Source: Pseudomonadota bacterium (GTDB lineage Bacteria > Pseudomonadota > Alphaproteobacteria > Puniceispirillales > Puniceispirillaceae). From it: a stretch of 64,000 bases of DNA. The notes beneath the pieces were generated by a model. It was not told where the DNA came from and did no database searches. It saw nothing but the letters and a program-made list of their open reading frames with translations. Both the position numbers and the translations under genes were made by a program. The stretch covers positions 62,001 through 126,000 of the forward strand of contig JAQCEA010000002.1 in assembly GCA_027620495.1 (NCBI GenBank). The letters are read 5' to 3'. Positions within the stretch are counted from its first letter, which is position 1. Every line of letters begins with the position of its first letter. Of this stretch, positions 46,996 to 57,916 are shown piece by piece.

Positions 46996-47274
46996 ATGCG
47001 AACCATTTTGATAATGCTATCGGCACTTGGGGCGACTATTTTGGTGCTCAACCTGCTAAAGAACTGGCAACGGCGGCGCGCTGAACAGCGCGGCGAGACT
47101 GTGTCTGACCGGGTATCTGTGATTCATCTGATCAGTGTTGTTGTGGGCTTGGCGGTGTTTTTCATTGGTGCGTTGTGGCTTGAATCGAGCTCGGCGCCTC
47201 CCGGGTCTGTTTATGCGCCAGCAACGATCGAAGATGGCACGGTGAAATCAGGCGGTTTTGATACGCAAAAATAA
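46996..47274 (+). CDS. Small membrane protein (two predicted TM segments)
   Basis: Short ORF between the NUDIX and CCA genes with hydrophobic segments; conserved-context guess only. Confidence 0.6.
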   Translation: MRTILIMLSALGATILVLNLLKNWQRRRAEQRGETVSDRVSVIHLISVVVGLAVFFIGALWLESSSAPPGSVYAPATIEDGTVKSGGFDTQK

Positions 47275-47288
47275 TGACCTAGCGGCTG

Positions 47289-48521
47289 TTGACGGCGGAG
47301 GTAGGAATGTGCGCATCCACAAAATTGCCGCCATGGGCGCGGCGTGATGCTGTCGGGTATATTTTTGATGCAGCCAAAAAACATGGCGGCGAAGCCCGCA
47401 TAGTTGGCGGGGCGGTGCGTGACTGGCTTGCCGGGCGGGATGTTGGCGAAATTGATATGGCGGCGAATCTGCCAATTCAGCTTATCGCCGATGAATTGCG
47501 CCAAAATCAGCGCATTAAAGTGATGAACACCGGGCTTAGCCACGGGACAGTGACCGTTGTGTGCGGCAACGATGCGATCGAATTAACCCAGACAAGATCA
47601 GACGATGAAACCGATGGCCGGCATGCGGTGGTGCGGTTTCAAGATGACTGGACACAAGACGCCGCCCGCCGGGATTTTACCATTAACGCGATATATCTTG
47701 ATGCAGAGGGGCAGGTTTTTGACCCGCTGAATGGGCAAGCTGATTTGGCGGCGCGGCGTTTGCGATTTGTTGGCACGGCGGCTGACCGGATGCAGGAAGA
47801 CGCCCTGCGCATGTTGCGCTATTGCCGGTTTTCTATCGAATATAGCGACGGTCAACATGACAGCGACACCATTGATGCGCTGACGTCATTTGCCCCTTTG
47901 GCAACGCGCCTGTCTGGTGAACGTGTGGCGCAGGAATTGCGTAAAATTTTGTCGCATGAAGGTTATGCCCCAGCGCTTGATTTGTTGCATCAAACCGGGC
48001 TCGATAAAACATCGCTAGGGTGTGATCTGGTGGTCACCGCAATGCCGTCAAACCCGCAAGATTTGCGATTGGTAACGGCGGATTTTGGCTGGCTAGTGGT
48101 GTTGGCGGCGATCATACCGCAGGCAGATGTGACCATGGTGCTAGCGCGTTTGCGGTTGAGCCGTGCAAACCAAAAATTTTGCGCAGAATTGGCGGGGTCT
48201 CACCCGGCGCAGATGTTTGCCGATTTATCAGCATCTAGCTGGCCGCAATCTGCTTATTTCATGGATGGCGGTGCGGCCGCCTTTTATGCCTGTGCGGCAT
48301 GGCGTATTGGTGCGGATTTAGACCGGCAGCATTACCGGGTATTACACCAATGGCAACCGCCGAAATTGCCAGTTTCTGGGGCTGACTTATTGTCGCACGG
48401 CGTTGACAATGGCCTGGCAGTCGGTCACATGTTAAAGAGCGCAGAAACGCTGTGGGTACAGTCTGATTTTACACTGACGAAACCGGCGCTTTTAGCGGCA
48501 GTGGTTAAGTTGAGTGAATAA
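47289..48521 (+). CDS. cca: CCA tRNA nucleotidyltransferase/poly(A) polymerase family (start possibly 47307)
   Basis: '[27 protein letters not shown]', '[12 protein letters not shown]...[38 protein letters not shown]'. Confidence 0.93.
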   Translation: MTAEVGMCASTKLPPWARRDAVGYIFDAAKKHGGEARIVGGAVRDWLAGRDVGEIDMAANLPIQLIADELRQNQRIKVMNTGLSHGTVTVVCGNDAIELTQTRSDDETDGRHAVVRFQDDWTQDAARRDFTINAIYLDAEGQVFDPLNGQADLAARRLRFVGTAADRMQEDALRMLRYCRFSIEYSDGQHDSDTIDALTSFAPLATRLSGERVAQELRKILSHEGYAPALDLLHQTGLDKTSLGCDLVVTAMPSNPQDLRLVTADFGWLVVLAAIIPQADVTMVLARLRLSRANQKFCAELAGSHPAQMFADLSASSWPQSAYFMDGGAAAFYACAAWRIGADLDRQHYRVLHQWQPPKLPVSGADLLSHGVDNGLAVGHMLKSAETLWVQSDFTLTKPALLAAVVKLSE

Positions 48522-48529
48522 AGGCAGTC

Positions 48530-49396
48530 ATGGCGCCTGAAGCACATCAGATCGAATTGGCAATGGCCGAAAAAAAATCGCGTGCCAGTGAGTGGTTTCG
48601 GGCATTGCGTGATGACATTTGTGCCGCTTTTGAAGCCATTGAAGACCTTGCCGCAACGCCGCAAAAACCGGCAGGACGGTTCGAACGCAAAAGCTGGGAC
48701 CGGGAGGGCGGCGGCGGCGGCGAAATGAGCCTGATGCGCGGTCAGGTTTTTGAGAAGGTCGGGGTTAATATTTCGACAGTTTTCGGTGTATTTTCAGATG
48801 ATTTTAAGGCACAGGTGCGCGGCGCTGAAACCGATGGCAGCTTTTGGGCATCGGGCATATCGCTGGTGGCGCATATGCAAAATCCGCATGTGCCAGCCGC
48901 CCATATGAATACGCGCTTTATTTGCACATCGCAAAGCTGGTTTGGCGGTGGGGGTGATTTAACGCCGCTTTTGCCTGATGCAGAAGCTGGGCAAGCGTTT
49001 CATGCAGGGTTGAAATCACTTTGTGACAACCATAACCCGGACTATTACCCAAAATATAAAAAATGGTGTGACGAGTATTTTTATTTGCCGCATCGAAACG
49101 AGCCGCGCGGTGCTGGTGGTATTTTCTATGACAACCTTGATAGCGGTGACTGGCACGCTGATTTTGCCTTTACCCAAGATGTTGGCCGGGGATTTCGCGA
49201 TACCTATGTGGATATTGTCAAAAGCCGCATGAATAAGAGCTGGACCGACGAGGACCGTCACCAACAGCTGGTGCGTCGTGGACGCTATGTTGAATTTAAT
49301 CTATTGCATGACCGCGGCACTTTATTTGGCCTGAAAACCGGCGGTAATATCGAAGCCATCTTAATGAGTTTGCCGCCAGAAGTACGCTGGCCATGA
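48530..49396 (+). CDS. hemF: Oxygen-dependent coproporphyrinogen III oxidase
   Basis: '[14 protein letters not shown]', '[13 protein letters not shown]', '[22 protein letters not shown]', '[33 protein letters not shown]'. Confidence 0.97.
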   Translation: MAPEAHQIELAMAEKKSRASEWFRALRDDICAAFEAIEDLAATPQKPAGRFERKSWDREGGGGGEMSLMRGQVFEKVGVNISTVFGVFSDDFKAQVRGAETDGSFWASGISLVAHMQNPHVPAAHMNTRFICTSQSWFGGGGDLTPLLPDAEAGQAFHAGLKSLCDNHNPDYYPKYKKWCDEYFYLPHRNEPRGAGGIFYDNLDSGDWHADFAFTQDVGRGFRDTYVDIVKSRMNKSWTDEDRHQQLVRRGRYVEFNLLHDRGTLFGLKTGGNIEAILMSLPPEVRWP

Positions 49397-49592
49397 GAGG
49401 CGAGGCTGCAAGTTTGACAAAAATAACAAGTTTTCGATGAAAACATGCAGATTTGGGGTAGGAAAATACTGGCGGAACATGCTAGGAAATCGGCACTGTC
49501 ACTTGCCTGCCGGTAGGTGATTATAGCCGTTATAAAAAAGTCAGACGCATGATGACGATCATGTAAAGGCGATAGTGTAAACAGAGGACAAA

Positions 49593-50153
49593 ATGGCGAA
49601 ATCGGATACAAAGAAAATGACAGCATCAAAGCGCCCGGAAGACCCCGGCCGCCGCGATTTTATTGTGATTGCAACAAATGCGATGGCAGGGCTTGGTGCC
49701 GTTGCCGTGGCCTGGCCGCTGATTGACCAGATGAACCCGGCCGCTGATACGCTGGCGCTGGCCAATATCGAGGTTGATGTCTCGAAAATTGCAGAAGGTC
49801 AGTCAATCACCGTGAAATGGCGGGGCAAGCCTGTTTTCATTCGGCATCGTACCGAAGATGAAATTGCGCGGGCTTCGGCAACTGATATGTCCGATTTGCG
49901 CGACCCGGAAAGCGATCAGGCGCGGGCGGAAAAGCCAGATTATCTGGTTCTTGTCGGGGTTTGCACGCATCTTGGCTGCGTGCCACTTGGCCAGAAAACT
50001 GGCGAAGTGCGCGGCGATTATGATGGTTGGTTCTGTCCATGCCATGGATCGCATTACGACACCTCTGGTCGTATTCGTAAAGGCCCGGCGCCAACAAACC
50101 TCGAAGTGCCGCCTTATACATTCCTGTCCGACTCGGTGATCCGTATCGGTTAA
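49593..50153 (+). CDS. petA: Ubiquinol-cytochrome c reductase iron-sulfur (Rieske) subunit
   Basis: 'CTHLGCVP' and 'CPCHGSHYD' Rieske motifs; twin-arginine-like N-terminus 'GRRDFIVIA'. Confidence 0.97.
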   Translation: MAKSDTKKMTASKRPEDPGRRDFIVIATNAMAGLGAVAVAWPLIDQMNPAADTLALANIEVDVSKIAEGQSITVKWRGKPVFIRHRTEDEIARASATDMSDLRDPESDQARAEKPDYLVLVGVCTHLGCVPLGQKTGEVRGDYDGWFCPCHGSHYDTSGRIRKGPAPTNLEVPPYTFLSDSVIRIG

Positions 50154-50185
50154 TCGATCAGTCTTTCTGGAGGTAATGAAAAGCT

Positions 50186-51412
50186 ATGTCTGCTGAAAAA
50201 TTTCAAAATCCGGTAGTGCGGTGGATTGACCATCGGTTGCCTGTTTTCTCGATGTTAGACCATGAGAAATATGATTATCCGGTTCCAAAAAACCTCAACT
50301 ACATGTGGAATTTTGGCGTGTTGGCTGGGTTGTCGCTCGCCATTATGATCATCACTGGCATTGTGCTGGCGATGAGCTATACCGCACATGTGGATTATGC
50401 CTTTGACGCGGTTGAGCGGATTATGCGTGATGTCAATCATGGCTGGATGATCCGGTATATTCACATGAATGCGGCGAGTTTCTTCTTTGTTGTCGTCTAT
50501 ATCCATATTTTCCGCGGCCTCTATTACGGGTCTTACAAAGCCCCGCGTGAGTTGCTGTGGATTCTAGGTGTGGTGATTTTTCTGCTGATGATGGCAACCG
50601 CTTTTATGGGCTATGTGTTGCCGTGGGGGCAGATGAGCTTTTGGGGCGCGACAGTGATCACCAATCTGTTCTCGGCCATTCCCGTTGTTGGCGATAGCAT
50701 CGTTACATTATTGTGGGGCGGGTTTTCGGTTGATAACCCAACATTGAACCGGTTCTTCTCGTTGCATTATTTGATGCCGTTTGTCATTGCTGGTGTGGTT
50801 GTGTTGCATATTATTGCGTTGCACCGTTTTGGATCAAACAACCCGATTGGTATTGATGCCAGCGGCCCGCAAGACACCATTTCATTCCATCCTTACTACA
50901 CAATGAAAGATATGGTGGGGATCGCTGTATTCTTATTGCTGTTGGCCATGGCGGTATTTTTCTTCCCGAATGCTATGGGGCATCCAGACAATTATATTCC
51001 AGCAAACCCGCTGCAAACACCGGCGCATATTGTGCCTGAATGGTACTTCCTGCCGTTCTACGCCATTTTGCGGGCGGTGCCAGATAAGCTTGGCGGCGTG
51101 TTGTTGATGTTTGGGGCGATTGCCGTGCTGTTTGTGTTGCCATGGTTGGACCGTTCGCCAGTACGTTCGGCACGTTTCCGTCCACTGTTCCGCATCTTCT
51201 TCTGGCTGCTGCTGATTGATGCCGTTGTGCTTGGCTATCTTGGCGGCAAACCAGCAGACGGTATTTATGTTGTATTGTCGCGCATTGCGACTGCATGGTA
51301 TTTCCTGCATTTCCTTGTGATTCTGCCGTTGCTGAGTGTCTTTGAAACGACCAAGCCGTTGCCAAAATCAATATCTGAACCGGTGCTTGGCGCATCGAAG
51401 GGGGCCGCGTAA
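50186..51412 (+). CDS. petB: Cytochrome b subunit of bc1 complex
   Basis: '[61 protein letters not shown]', '[16 protein letters not shown]'. Confidence 0.97.
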   Translation: MSAEKFQNPVVRWIDHRLPVFSMLDHEKYDYPVPKNLNYMWNFGVLAGLSLAIMIITGIVLAMSYTAHVDYAFDAVERIMRDVNHGWMIRYIHMNAASFFFVVVYIHIFRGLYYGSYKAPRELLWILGVVIFLLMMATAFMGYVLPWGQMSFWGATVITNLFSAIPVVGDSIVTLLWGGFSVDNPTLNRFFSLHYLMPFVIAGVVVLHIIALHRFGSNNPIGIDASGPQDTISFHPYYTMKDMVGIAVFLLLLAMAVFFFPNAMGHPDNYIPANPLQTPAHIVPEWYFLPFYAILRAVPDKLGGVLLMFGAIAVLFVLPWLDRSPVRSARFRPLFRIFFWLLLIDAVVLGYLGGKPADGIYVVLSRIATAWYFLHFLVILPLLSVFETTKPLPKSISEPVLGASKGAA

Positions 51413-52167
51413 TGATGAAACGTGTTTTTGCAGCCTGTGTGGCACTGGTCTTGACAGGTCCAGCCTATGCGGCAGGGGGAGATGTCTCTCTGACCGAACG
51501 CGACTGGAGCTTTAATGGACCGTTTGGTACGTTTGACAAGGCCGCTATGCAGCGCGGATTTCAGGTTTACCGTGAAGTCTGTGCTGGCTGTCATTCAATG
51601 AAATATATCGCGTTTCGAAATTTTGCAGATCTTGGCTATAACGAAGCCGAAATCAAGGCAATTGCGGCGCAATATGAGGTCGAAGATGGCCCGAATGATG
51701 ATGGCGAAATGTTCATGCGTCCGGGCGTTGCAGCAGACCGTATGCCAAGTCCGTATCCGAACGATAATGCGGCACGGGCCGGTAATGGCGGTGCCTTGCC
51801 ACCAGATTTGTCATTGATCGCCAAAGCCCGTGCAAATGGCCCGGACTATCTCTATAGCTTGTTGATTGGCTATAAAGATGCGCCAGCGTCTCTCAAAGTG
51901 CCAGAGGGTATGTATTATAACGATGCCTATTCTGGGCATCTGATTGCCATGCCACAGCCGCTTTATGGTGATGATGTCACCTATGCTGATGGTGCAGATG
52001 CGTCAATCGAAGGGCTGTCTGCAGATGTCACACAATTCTTGATGTGGGCCGCAGAACCAAAAATGGAAGCGCGCAAACGTATCGGTGTTGCCGTGGTGTT
52101 TTTCCTCAGCATCTTTGTGATTTTGTCAATTCTGGCAAAACGCCGGGTGTGGGCTGACGTCCATTAA
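51412..52167 (+). CDS. petC: Cytochrome c1
   Basis: 'YREVCAGCHSM' heme motif, 'ANNG'-like 'RAGNGGALPPDLSLIAKAR', C-terminal TM anchor. Confidence 0.95.
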   Translation: MMKRVFAACVALVLTGPAYAAGGDVSLTERDWSFNGPFGTFDKAAMQRGFQVYREVCAGCHSMKYIAFRNFADLGYNEAEIKAIAAQYEVEDGPNDDGEMFMRPGVAADRMPSPYPNDNAARAGNGGALPPDLSLIAKARANGPDYLYSLLIGYKDAPASLKVPEGMYYNDAYSGHLIAMPQPLYGDDVTYADGADASIEGLSADVTQFLMWAAEPKMEARKRIGVAVVFFLSIFVILSILAKRRVWADVH

Positions 52168-52186
52168 TCCTGCCGAAAAATTCACA

Positions 52187-52224
52187 AAAAACCCTGCCAG
52201 CATCATCGTTGGCAGGGTTTTTTT
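52187..52224 (+). terminator. Intrinsic terminator of petABC
   Basis: aaaaccctgcca-gcatcatcgt-tggcagggtttttt: perfect stem with U-tract, 20 bp after the petC stop. Confidence 0.93.
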
Positions 52225-52257
52225 ATGCGTTCGGTTCAGCCGCACGGGGCGGCGTCA

Positions 52258-53358
52258 TCAAACATTAAACCGGAAGTGAAACACGTCCCCATCAATGACT
52301 TTATATTCGGCGCCCTCGACGCGGAATTTGCCGGCATCTTTGGCGCCTGCCTCACCTTTGCAGGCAATATAGTCATCATAGCTGATGGTTTCTGCCCGGA
52401 TAAATCCGCGCTGAAAGTCGGTATGAATGACCCCAGCAGCTTGCGGTGCGGTGGCACCATTTGCCACCGTCCAGGCGCGGGCTTCTTTTGGCCCGACAGT
52501 AAAAAATGTCAAAAGATTTAATAACCCATAGCCAGCCCGAATGAGCCGCGCCAAACCAGCCTCTTCAAGACCAAGTTCAGCCAAAAATTCGCCTTTATCG
52601 CTGGCATCAAGCTGGCTGATTTCCGCTTCAATCGCGGCAGATACGATCACATGGGCTGCCTGTTGTGTCGCCGCCATATCCGCCACTTGTTGGCTATAGC
52701 TATTGCCAGTGGCGGCGTCAGCTTCGGCCACATTACAAACATAAAGCACGGGTTTTGCGGTTAAGAGCTGGAGCTGTGGCAGGCGTTTTTGCTCGGCATC
52801 GGTCAAGCCATTTGTGCTGCGGGCCGGTTTGCCATCCGACAGATGCGCCAATAGCTTTTCAAAAAGCGCCAGATCAGCTTTTGATTCAGCGTCGCCGCCC
52901 CGTGATTTTTTTACCAAAGCGGTCATACGGCGCTCGATCGAATCAATATCGGCAAGCATTAATTCAGTTTCAACGGTTTGGGCATCACGCACCGGATCGA
53001 CATCGCCATCAACATGGGTGATATCGCTATCTTCAAAACAACGCAGCACATGGGCAATGGCATCGACTTCGCGAATATTGCCAAGAAACTGGTTGCCAAG
53101 CCCTTCACCTTTTGACGCCCCCCGTACAAGACCGGCAATATCAACAAATTCCAGCTGGGTAGGGATGATATTTTGCGATTTTGCCAAAGCCGCCAATGCA
53201 TCGAGCCGTGGGTCCGGCACCGCTACACGGCCAGTATTTGGTTCGATCGTGCAAAATGGATAATTGGCAGCTTCAGCCGCTGCGGTTTCGGTCAACGCGT
53301 TGAATAAGGTTGATTTGCCAACATTTGGCAAACCGACAATGCCACAATTAAATCCCAT
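52258..53358 (-). CDS. ychF: Redox-regulated ATPase/GTPase YchF
   Basis: 'MGFNCGIVGLPNVGKSTLFNALTETAAAEAANYPFCTIEPN', 'LEFVDIAGLVRGASKGEGLGNQFL', 'FRFNV' C-terminus. Confidence 0.97.
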   Translation of the reverse strand: MGFNCGIVGLPNVGKSTLFNALTETAAAEAANYPFCTIEPNTGRVAVPDPRLDALAALAKSQNIIPTQLEFVDIAGLVRGASKGEGLGNQFLGNIREVDAIAHVLRCFEDSDITHVDGDVDPVRDAQTVETELMLADIDSIERRMTALVKKSRGGDAESKADLALFEKLLAHLSDGKPARSTNGLTDAEQKRLPQLQLLTAKPVLYVCNVAEADAATGNSYSQQVADMAATQQAAHVIVSAAIEAEISQLDASDKGEFLAELGLEEAGLARLIRAGYGLLNLLTFFTVGPKEARAWTVANGATAPQAAGVIHTDFQRGFIRAETISYDDYIACKGEAGAKDAGKFRVEGAEYKVIDGDVFHFRFNV

Positions 53359-53969
53359 CAGATATCCTTGCTTGTTTCATTTTGCGGGGGCTTTGGCGGC
53401 GGTGCCAAAAAGGCAACGCGGCTCATGAATCCGCTATCATCATGTGTGGTGAGCCGCGGGGCTTCGTCACTGATCGCACGAAGCAAATCTGGCACCCAGC
53501 CACTTGTTTCCGTTTTGGTGAAATCGGCCAGCACCCATGATTTGACATCCATCGCCGGGTTGTCTGGGCGGCCGATGCCAATGCGTATCCGCCAGTAATC
53601 CTGACCAAGGTGCCGGTCAATATCGCGAAGCCCATTATGCCCGCCATGACCGCCACCTTGTTTCACGCGCACGCGCCCGGCAGCAAGATCAAGTTCATCA
53701 TGAAAGACATAAATATGGCTACTTGGAATTTTATGAAACCGCGCAACTTCGGCAACTGGCAGACCAGATTTGTTCATATAGCTTTGAGGCTTTAACAGGA
53801 TAATTTTACTGCGGTCAATCTGGCCAGTGGTTTGCAGGGATGCGGCCTTTTTTTGCCATGCCGGAAAATCATATAATTCGGCTAGCCGATCGATCGCCAT
53901 GAACCCAACATTATGTCGGTTCATGGCATAATTTTGTCCGGGATTTCCAAGTCCTGCAAAAAGAAACAT
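53358..53969 (-). CDS. pth: Peptidyl-tRNA hydrolase
   Basis: 'MFLFAGLGNPGQNYAMNRHNVGFMAIDRLA', 'LLKPQSYMNKSG', 'VFHDELDLAAGRVRVKQGGGHGGHNGLRDI'. Confidence 0.97.
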   Translation of the reverse strand: MFLFAGLGNPGQNYAMNRHNVGFMAIDRLAELYDFPAWQKKAASLQTTGQIDRSKIILLKPQSYMNKSGLPVAEVARFHKIPSSHIYVFHDELDLAAGRVRVKQGGGHGGHNGLRDIDRHLGQDYWRIRIGIGRPDNPAMDVKSWVLADFTKTETSGWVPDLLRAISDEAPRLTTHDDSGFMSRVAFLAPPPKPPQNETSKDI

Positions 53970-54005
53970 GACAGTCCCGTTCAGCTTGGTCAGATGGCCA
54001 CGCGC

Positions 54006-54653
54006 CTAGTCTTCAGACGAAGCGTCCTCGCTGGCGTCTTCATCACCCTCTGCATCTTCACCTTCTTCGTCTTCGTTCTTAACGCCGCCACCAGGTGAGG
54101 CAATGGTCGCAACGGTAAAGTCACGATCGGTGATTGTTGGCTCAACACCATCAGGCAATGGAATGGCACTGATATGAATTGAATCGCCAATTTTGATGCC
54201 ATCAAGGTCAACTGTGATTTTTTCCGGGATGGCTGTCGCCGGACACATCAATTCGACTTCGTAGCGCACAACGTTAAGAACGCCGCCAATCCGCAATCCG
54301 GGGCAGCTGTCTTCGTTGATAAATTCAACAGCCACCGCAACAGCGACTTTCGCCGATCCAGATACCCGCAGAAAATCCATATGAAGGATAACATCAGTCA
54401 CCGGATGGAACTGAATGTCACGGGTCAACACCGTATGTTTCTTGCCGCTTAGATCAATGTCCAAAAGCCGGCCATAAATACCGGGTTGATGAACGATCCG
54501 GGTGATGTCGCGGGCATTCAGATTGATACCAACGGGATCTTTTTTGTCGCCATAAATGACGGCAGGGACGAGGCCTGCGCGGCGTGCCGCACGGGCGGAC
54601 CCCTTACCGACCCGTTCGCGCTGTTCTGCGCTAATGGTTGTATTGTCAGACAT
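54006..54653 (-). CDS. rplY: 50S ribosomal protein L25/general stress protein Ctc
   Basis: 'GKGSARAARRAGLVPAVIYGDKKDPVGI', 'RDIQFHPVTDVILHMDFLRV', acidic C-terminal tail. Confidence 0.95.
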   Translation of the reverse strand: MSDNTTISAEQRERVGKGSARAARRAGLVPAVIYGDKKDPVGINLNARDITRIVHQPGIYGRLLDIDLSGKKHTVLTRDIQFHPVTDVILHMDFLRVSGSAKVAVAVAVEFINEDSCPGLRIGGVLNVVRYEVELMCPATAIPEKITVDLDGIKIGDSIHISAIPLPDGVEPTITDRDFTVATIASPGGGVKNEDEEGEDAEGDEDASEDASSED

Positions 54654-54801
54654 TGCTAACTCCTTTTGTAAAAACAATGTACCGCGCCTCCAGGGGTGCG
54701 CGGCGGTGCGAGATATAGGCTGATTACCAGCAAAATACAAGGATTTTCGGCATGTCGGTCAGGCCTAGGCTTTGGTCATCACAAAACCCTGCTGGCACGC
54801 A

Positions 54802-55731
54802 TCAGAACAATGTCGATACCGAGCGTTCCTGATTGATCCGAAGCATGGCCTCGCCAAGTAACGGGGCGATTGATAATTGTCTTATATTGCGCGCAACCCG
54901 TACAGCTTCGGTGGCCGGAATTGAATCGGTTGTTACCAGTGAATTAAGCGGTGATGCCGCCACGCGGCTGACCGCCCCGCCAGATAAAACACCATGTGTC
55001 ACATAGGCATCAACGGATAAAGCGCCATTATTCATCAATGCCACCGCGGCGTTGCATAAGGTGCCGCCCGAATCAACAATATCATCGACCATGATGCAAT
55101 GGCGGTCTTCGACATCGCCGATAATGTTCATCACTTCAGATACGCCAGCTTTTGGGCGGCGCTTGTCAATAATCGCTAAATCAGCTTCGAGGCGGCGCGC
55201 CAATGAACGGGCGCGCACAACGCCGCCAACATCCGGCGATACAATCATCAGTTTCGAGCCGTCATACCGTTCTTTGATATCGCTCACAAATACCGGTGCG
55301 GCAAACAGATTGTCTGTTGGTATATCAAAGAATCCCTGAATTTGTCCGGCATGCAAATCAATGGTCAGCACCCGGTCAGCACCAGCTGAGGTAATCAGAT
55401 TGGCAAGTAATTTGGCCGAAATAGGTGTGCGCGGCCCCGATTTCCGGTCTTGGCGGGCATAGCCATAATAGGGAATAACCGCGGTGATGCGGCGCGCCGA
55501 CCCACGGCGCAAGGCGTCCAATGCAACCAGCAGTTCCATCACATTGTCATTGGCCGGAAAACAGGTTGATTGCACCACAAACACGTCCTCACCGCGGACG
55601 TTTTCGCTGATCTCGACAAACACTTCCATATCAGCAAATCGTTTGACGTCAGCTTTTGTCAGGGGTACATTAAGATAGGTGGCGATAGCCTCGGCCAAGG
55701 GACGGTTACTATTGCACGATAAGATCTTCAT
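54802..55731 (-). CDS. prs: Ribose-phosphate pyrophosphokinase
   Basis: '[41 protein letters not shown]', '[29 protein letters not shown]', '[17 protein letters not shown]'. Confidence 0.97.
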   Translation of the reverse strand: MKILSCNSNRPLAEAIATYLNVPLTKADVKRFADMEVFVEISENVRGEDVFVVQSTCFPANDNVMELLVALDALRRGSARRITAVIPYYGYARQDRKSGPRTPISAKLLANLITSAGADRVLTIDLHAGQIQGFFDIPTDNLFAAPVFVSDIKERYDGSKLMIVSPDVGGVVRARSLARRLEADLAIIDKRRPKAGVSEVMNIIGDVEDRHCIMVDDIVDSGGTLCNAAVALMNNGALSVDAYVTHGVLSGGAVSRVAASPLNSLVTTDSIPATEAVRVARNIRQLSIAPLLGEAMLRINQERSVSTLF

Positions 55732-55849
55732 ATATTTAACCTTAATTTGACGCGGTGCGGTCTGGCGCCTGACGCAGATGCTATAGCAATCGGCACCGGT
55801 GCGGGCAAGTGTTGACACCGAAATACCACAATAAAATTGATGTCGGCGG

Positions 55850-55918
55850 CTAGGTGATAAAACATGATCCGAGCAAAGCGACCAGCATTAACCCTAAAAA
55901 GATATACAGATGAGGCAT
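55850..55918 (-). CDS. Candidate 22-aa small hydrophobic/lipobox peptide ([22 protein letters not shown])
   Basis: Complete ATG...TAG frame with GGAG Shine-Dalgarno 6 nt upstream, 25 bp downstream of the pgeF stop on the same strand. Confidence 0.5.
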   Translation of the reverse strand: MPHLYIFLGLMLVALLGSCFIT

Positions 55919-55943
55919 TAAAAACTCCGGTAATTGTTATGTT

Positions 55944-56774
55944 TTAACCGGTTTGTGTGGCCAGGCCAATCACCGCAATCTGGCGGCCAGTATCTGGCAA
56001 TTGTGCATGTGTTGCCCGGCGGTGCGAAAACAGATTATTCGCACTGTCATAAGTGTCTATCGCGAGATCGGTGATTTCTGTCAGCCCGATTCGACTGATT
56101 TGCCAGGCGGTAAAGGCAGGCAAGTCGAAACGATATTTTTGTGGGGCATCAGGATCAAGGGTAAAAAACTGGCTGGCATCGGGATGCGTGGTCACGACTG
56201 CATCGCGGCAATCATCACCCACCTGATAGCTGGATTTGGCGATTGCTGGGCCAATCACCGCCTCGATGCTGGAAAGTGCGGCGCCGTTTTCGCACATCAA
56301 TTTAACAGTCGATTCCAAAATGCCACCATTTGCCCCGCGCCAGCCAGCATGGGCCGCGCCAATAACGCCATGATCGCGATCGGCAAATAATACAGGCACG
56401 CAATCGGCCGTCAAAATGGCCAAGGCCACATCACGCCTTGTGGTGACATAGGCATCTGCATCAGGCCGCTGGTCGCGGGCAGAGTGGGCCGTGTCTGACA
56501 ATAAAATGGCTGTTGCTGAATGATATTGTTTCAGACCAAATAATTTATCTGGGGCAAATCCAAGCCCAGCCGCAACACGTCGGCGGTTTTCGTCAATACA
56601 AGCCGGATCATCCTTTGATCCATATCCACAATTTAAACTGTCGTAAACACCGGTACTGATGCCGCCATGAGCGGTAAAAAATCCATGCTTTAGCGTGGAT
56701 TTGGCAGGTGACGGGTGGCACCAGCCGTCATATTGATGGCATGGCAAGCTGGGGGTGAGCATGGTTAAGGTCAT
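55944..56774 (-). CDS. pgeF: Peptidoglycan editing factor PgeF (multicopper polyphenol oxidase family)
   Basis: 'HGFFTAHGGISTGVYDSLNCGYGSKDDPACIDENRRRVAAGLG', 'ILTADCVPVLFADRDHGVIGAAHAGWRGANGGILE'. Confidence 0.95.
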   Translation of the reverse strand: MTLTMLTPSLPCHQYDGWCHPSPAKSTLKHGFFTAHGGISTGVYDSLNCGYGSKDDPACIDENRRRVAAGLGFAPDKLFGLKQYHSATAILLSDTAHSARDQRPDADAYVTTRRDVALAILTADCVPVLFADRDHGVIGAAHAGWRGANGGILESTVKLMCENGAALSSIEAVIGPAIAKSSYQVGDDCRDAVVTTHPDASQFFTLDPDAPQKYRFDLPAFTAWQISRIGLTEITDLAIDTYDSANNLFSHRRATHAQLPDTGRQIAVIGLATQTG

Positions 56775-57910
56775 AATATGTCTTCCCGGCTAAAGCCAAC
56801 AGGTACACCATCGCCAGCTGGCACGATCAAACCCACCTTAAAGGCTGTACCCATGTGATGCGCCCCAACCAGGCGATCAACCGCAGCAAATAAGGCCTGT
56901 CGCCCATCAGCATCGCACCAACGCGCGGCATTTTCAGCACGTTCGCGCAAGCCAATCGCCATAAGAAAATCTGCCTGTGTGACCGGGCCAACAAACCGTG
57001 CGCCCGCATCAATAGCGGCGCGGCGTAATGCGGCAAAATCAACCCAATGGGAAATATCGGCATTGCCCGGTTGATAGAACAAATCAACAGGCTTGTGCGC
57101 CGCTACCGCTTGCAGGCTATCGGTTAAATTATCATTTTTGCCATAATCGATGATCAGACACGCCCCGCCATGGCGCGCGATGCGGCCAGCCATCTGCCGC
57201 ATAATTGGTTCAGCCGCCGGGCAATATTCAGCGATGCTGCCCTCGGTCAAATCTTGATGGTCATTGGTCATCTGCCAGCGTGCAAGTTCTGATGGGCTGA
57301 GTGCTGTTCCATCAACAAAGCCAAGCGCGCCATGCGTGACAGTAACAAGCCGGTGCCGCCATGCCGTTTGCCGCCAAATGGCTTGATCAATCGGCAAAGC
57401 ATCAAAAAATTCATTCGCCACGCCAAATAATGCGGTATCGGGCAGGCTGTGAACATCATCATGCCACGCAATCGCCGCCGCCTTGATGCGCTGTTTTTGA
57501 AGCATGCGGAGTTGCGGGCTAGTCTCGACAAGCTGGATTGGCAAATTTGTCATGGCTGGCATGGTGTGGACCCAGATATGACGCATATCGGCCATCAGAC
57601 TGCCACGACCGGGGCCGAGTTCGACAATTTGTGCGTTGTCTGGTTGCCCGGCAATTTCATACATATGTGCCAGATAAACGCCGCACATTTCGCCAAACAG
57701 ACCAGATATTTCGGCGGCTGTCGTGAAATCACCGGCGGCGCCGATGGGATTTTGCCGCCGATAATATCCATAATCAGGATGGCCAAGCACAATCTCGATA
57801 AATTGGCTGATTGGCAACGGGCCAGTTTGCGCAATCTGATTATAGAGCAAGGTTTGAATAGCGTCACTGGCTGTTGGCGGTGGTGGATGGGGGTGGGATT
57901 TGTCAGACAT
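56771..57910 (-). CDS. Class I SAM-dependent methyltransferase, MidA/NDUFAF7 family
   Basis: 'GPLPISQFIEIVLGHPDYGYYRRQNPIGAAGDFTTAAEISGLFGEMCGVYL', 'VELGPGRGSLMADM', 'ANEFFDALPIDQ'. Confidence 0.93.
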   Translation of the reverse strand: MSDKSHPHPPPPTASDAIQTLLYNQIAQTGPLPISQFIEIVLGHPDYGYYRRQNPIGAAGDFTTAAEISGLFGEMCGVYLAHMYEIAGQPDNAQIVELGPGRGSLMADMRHIWVHTMPAMTNLPIQLVETSPQLRMLQKQRIKAAAIAWHDDVHSLPDTALFGVANEFFDALPIDQAIWRQTAWRHRLVTVTHGALGFVDGTALSPSELARWQMTNDHQDLTEGSIAEYCPAAEPIMRQMAGRIARHGGACLIIDYGKNDNLTDSLQAVAAHKPVDLFYQPGNADISHWVDFAALRRAAIDAGARFVGPVTQADFLMAIGLRERAENAARWCDADGRQALFAAVDRLVGAHHMGTAFKVGLIVPAGDGVPVGFSREDIL

Positions 57911-57916
57911 GGCCTG

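Noticed and set aside
49412-49450. Short hairpin GTTTTC-gat-GAAAAC upstream of petA as an operator
   Set aside because: Six-bp arms with a 3-nt loop are expected by chance at this size and nothing else supports it.
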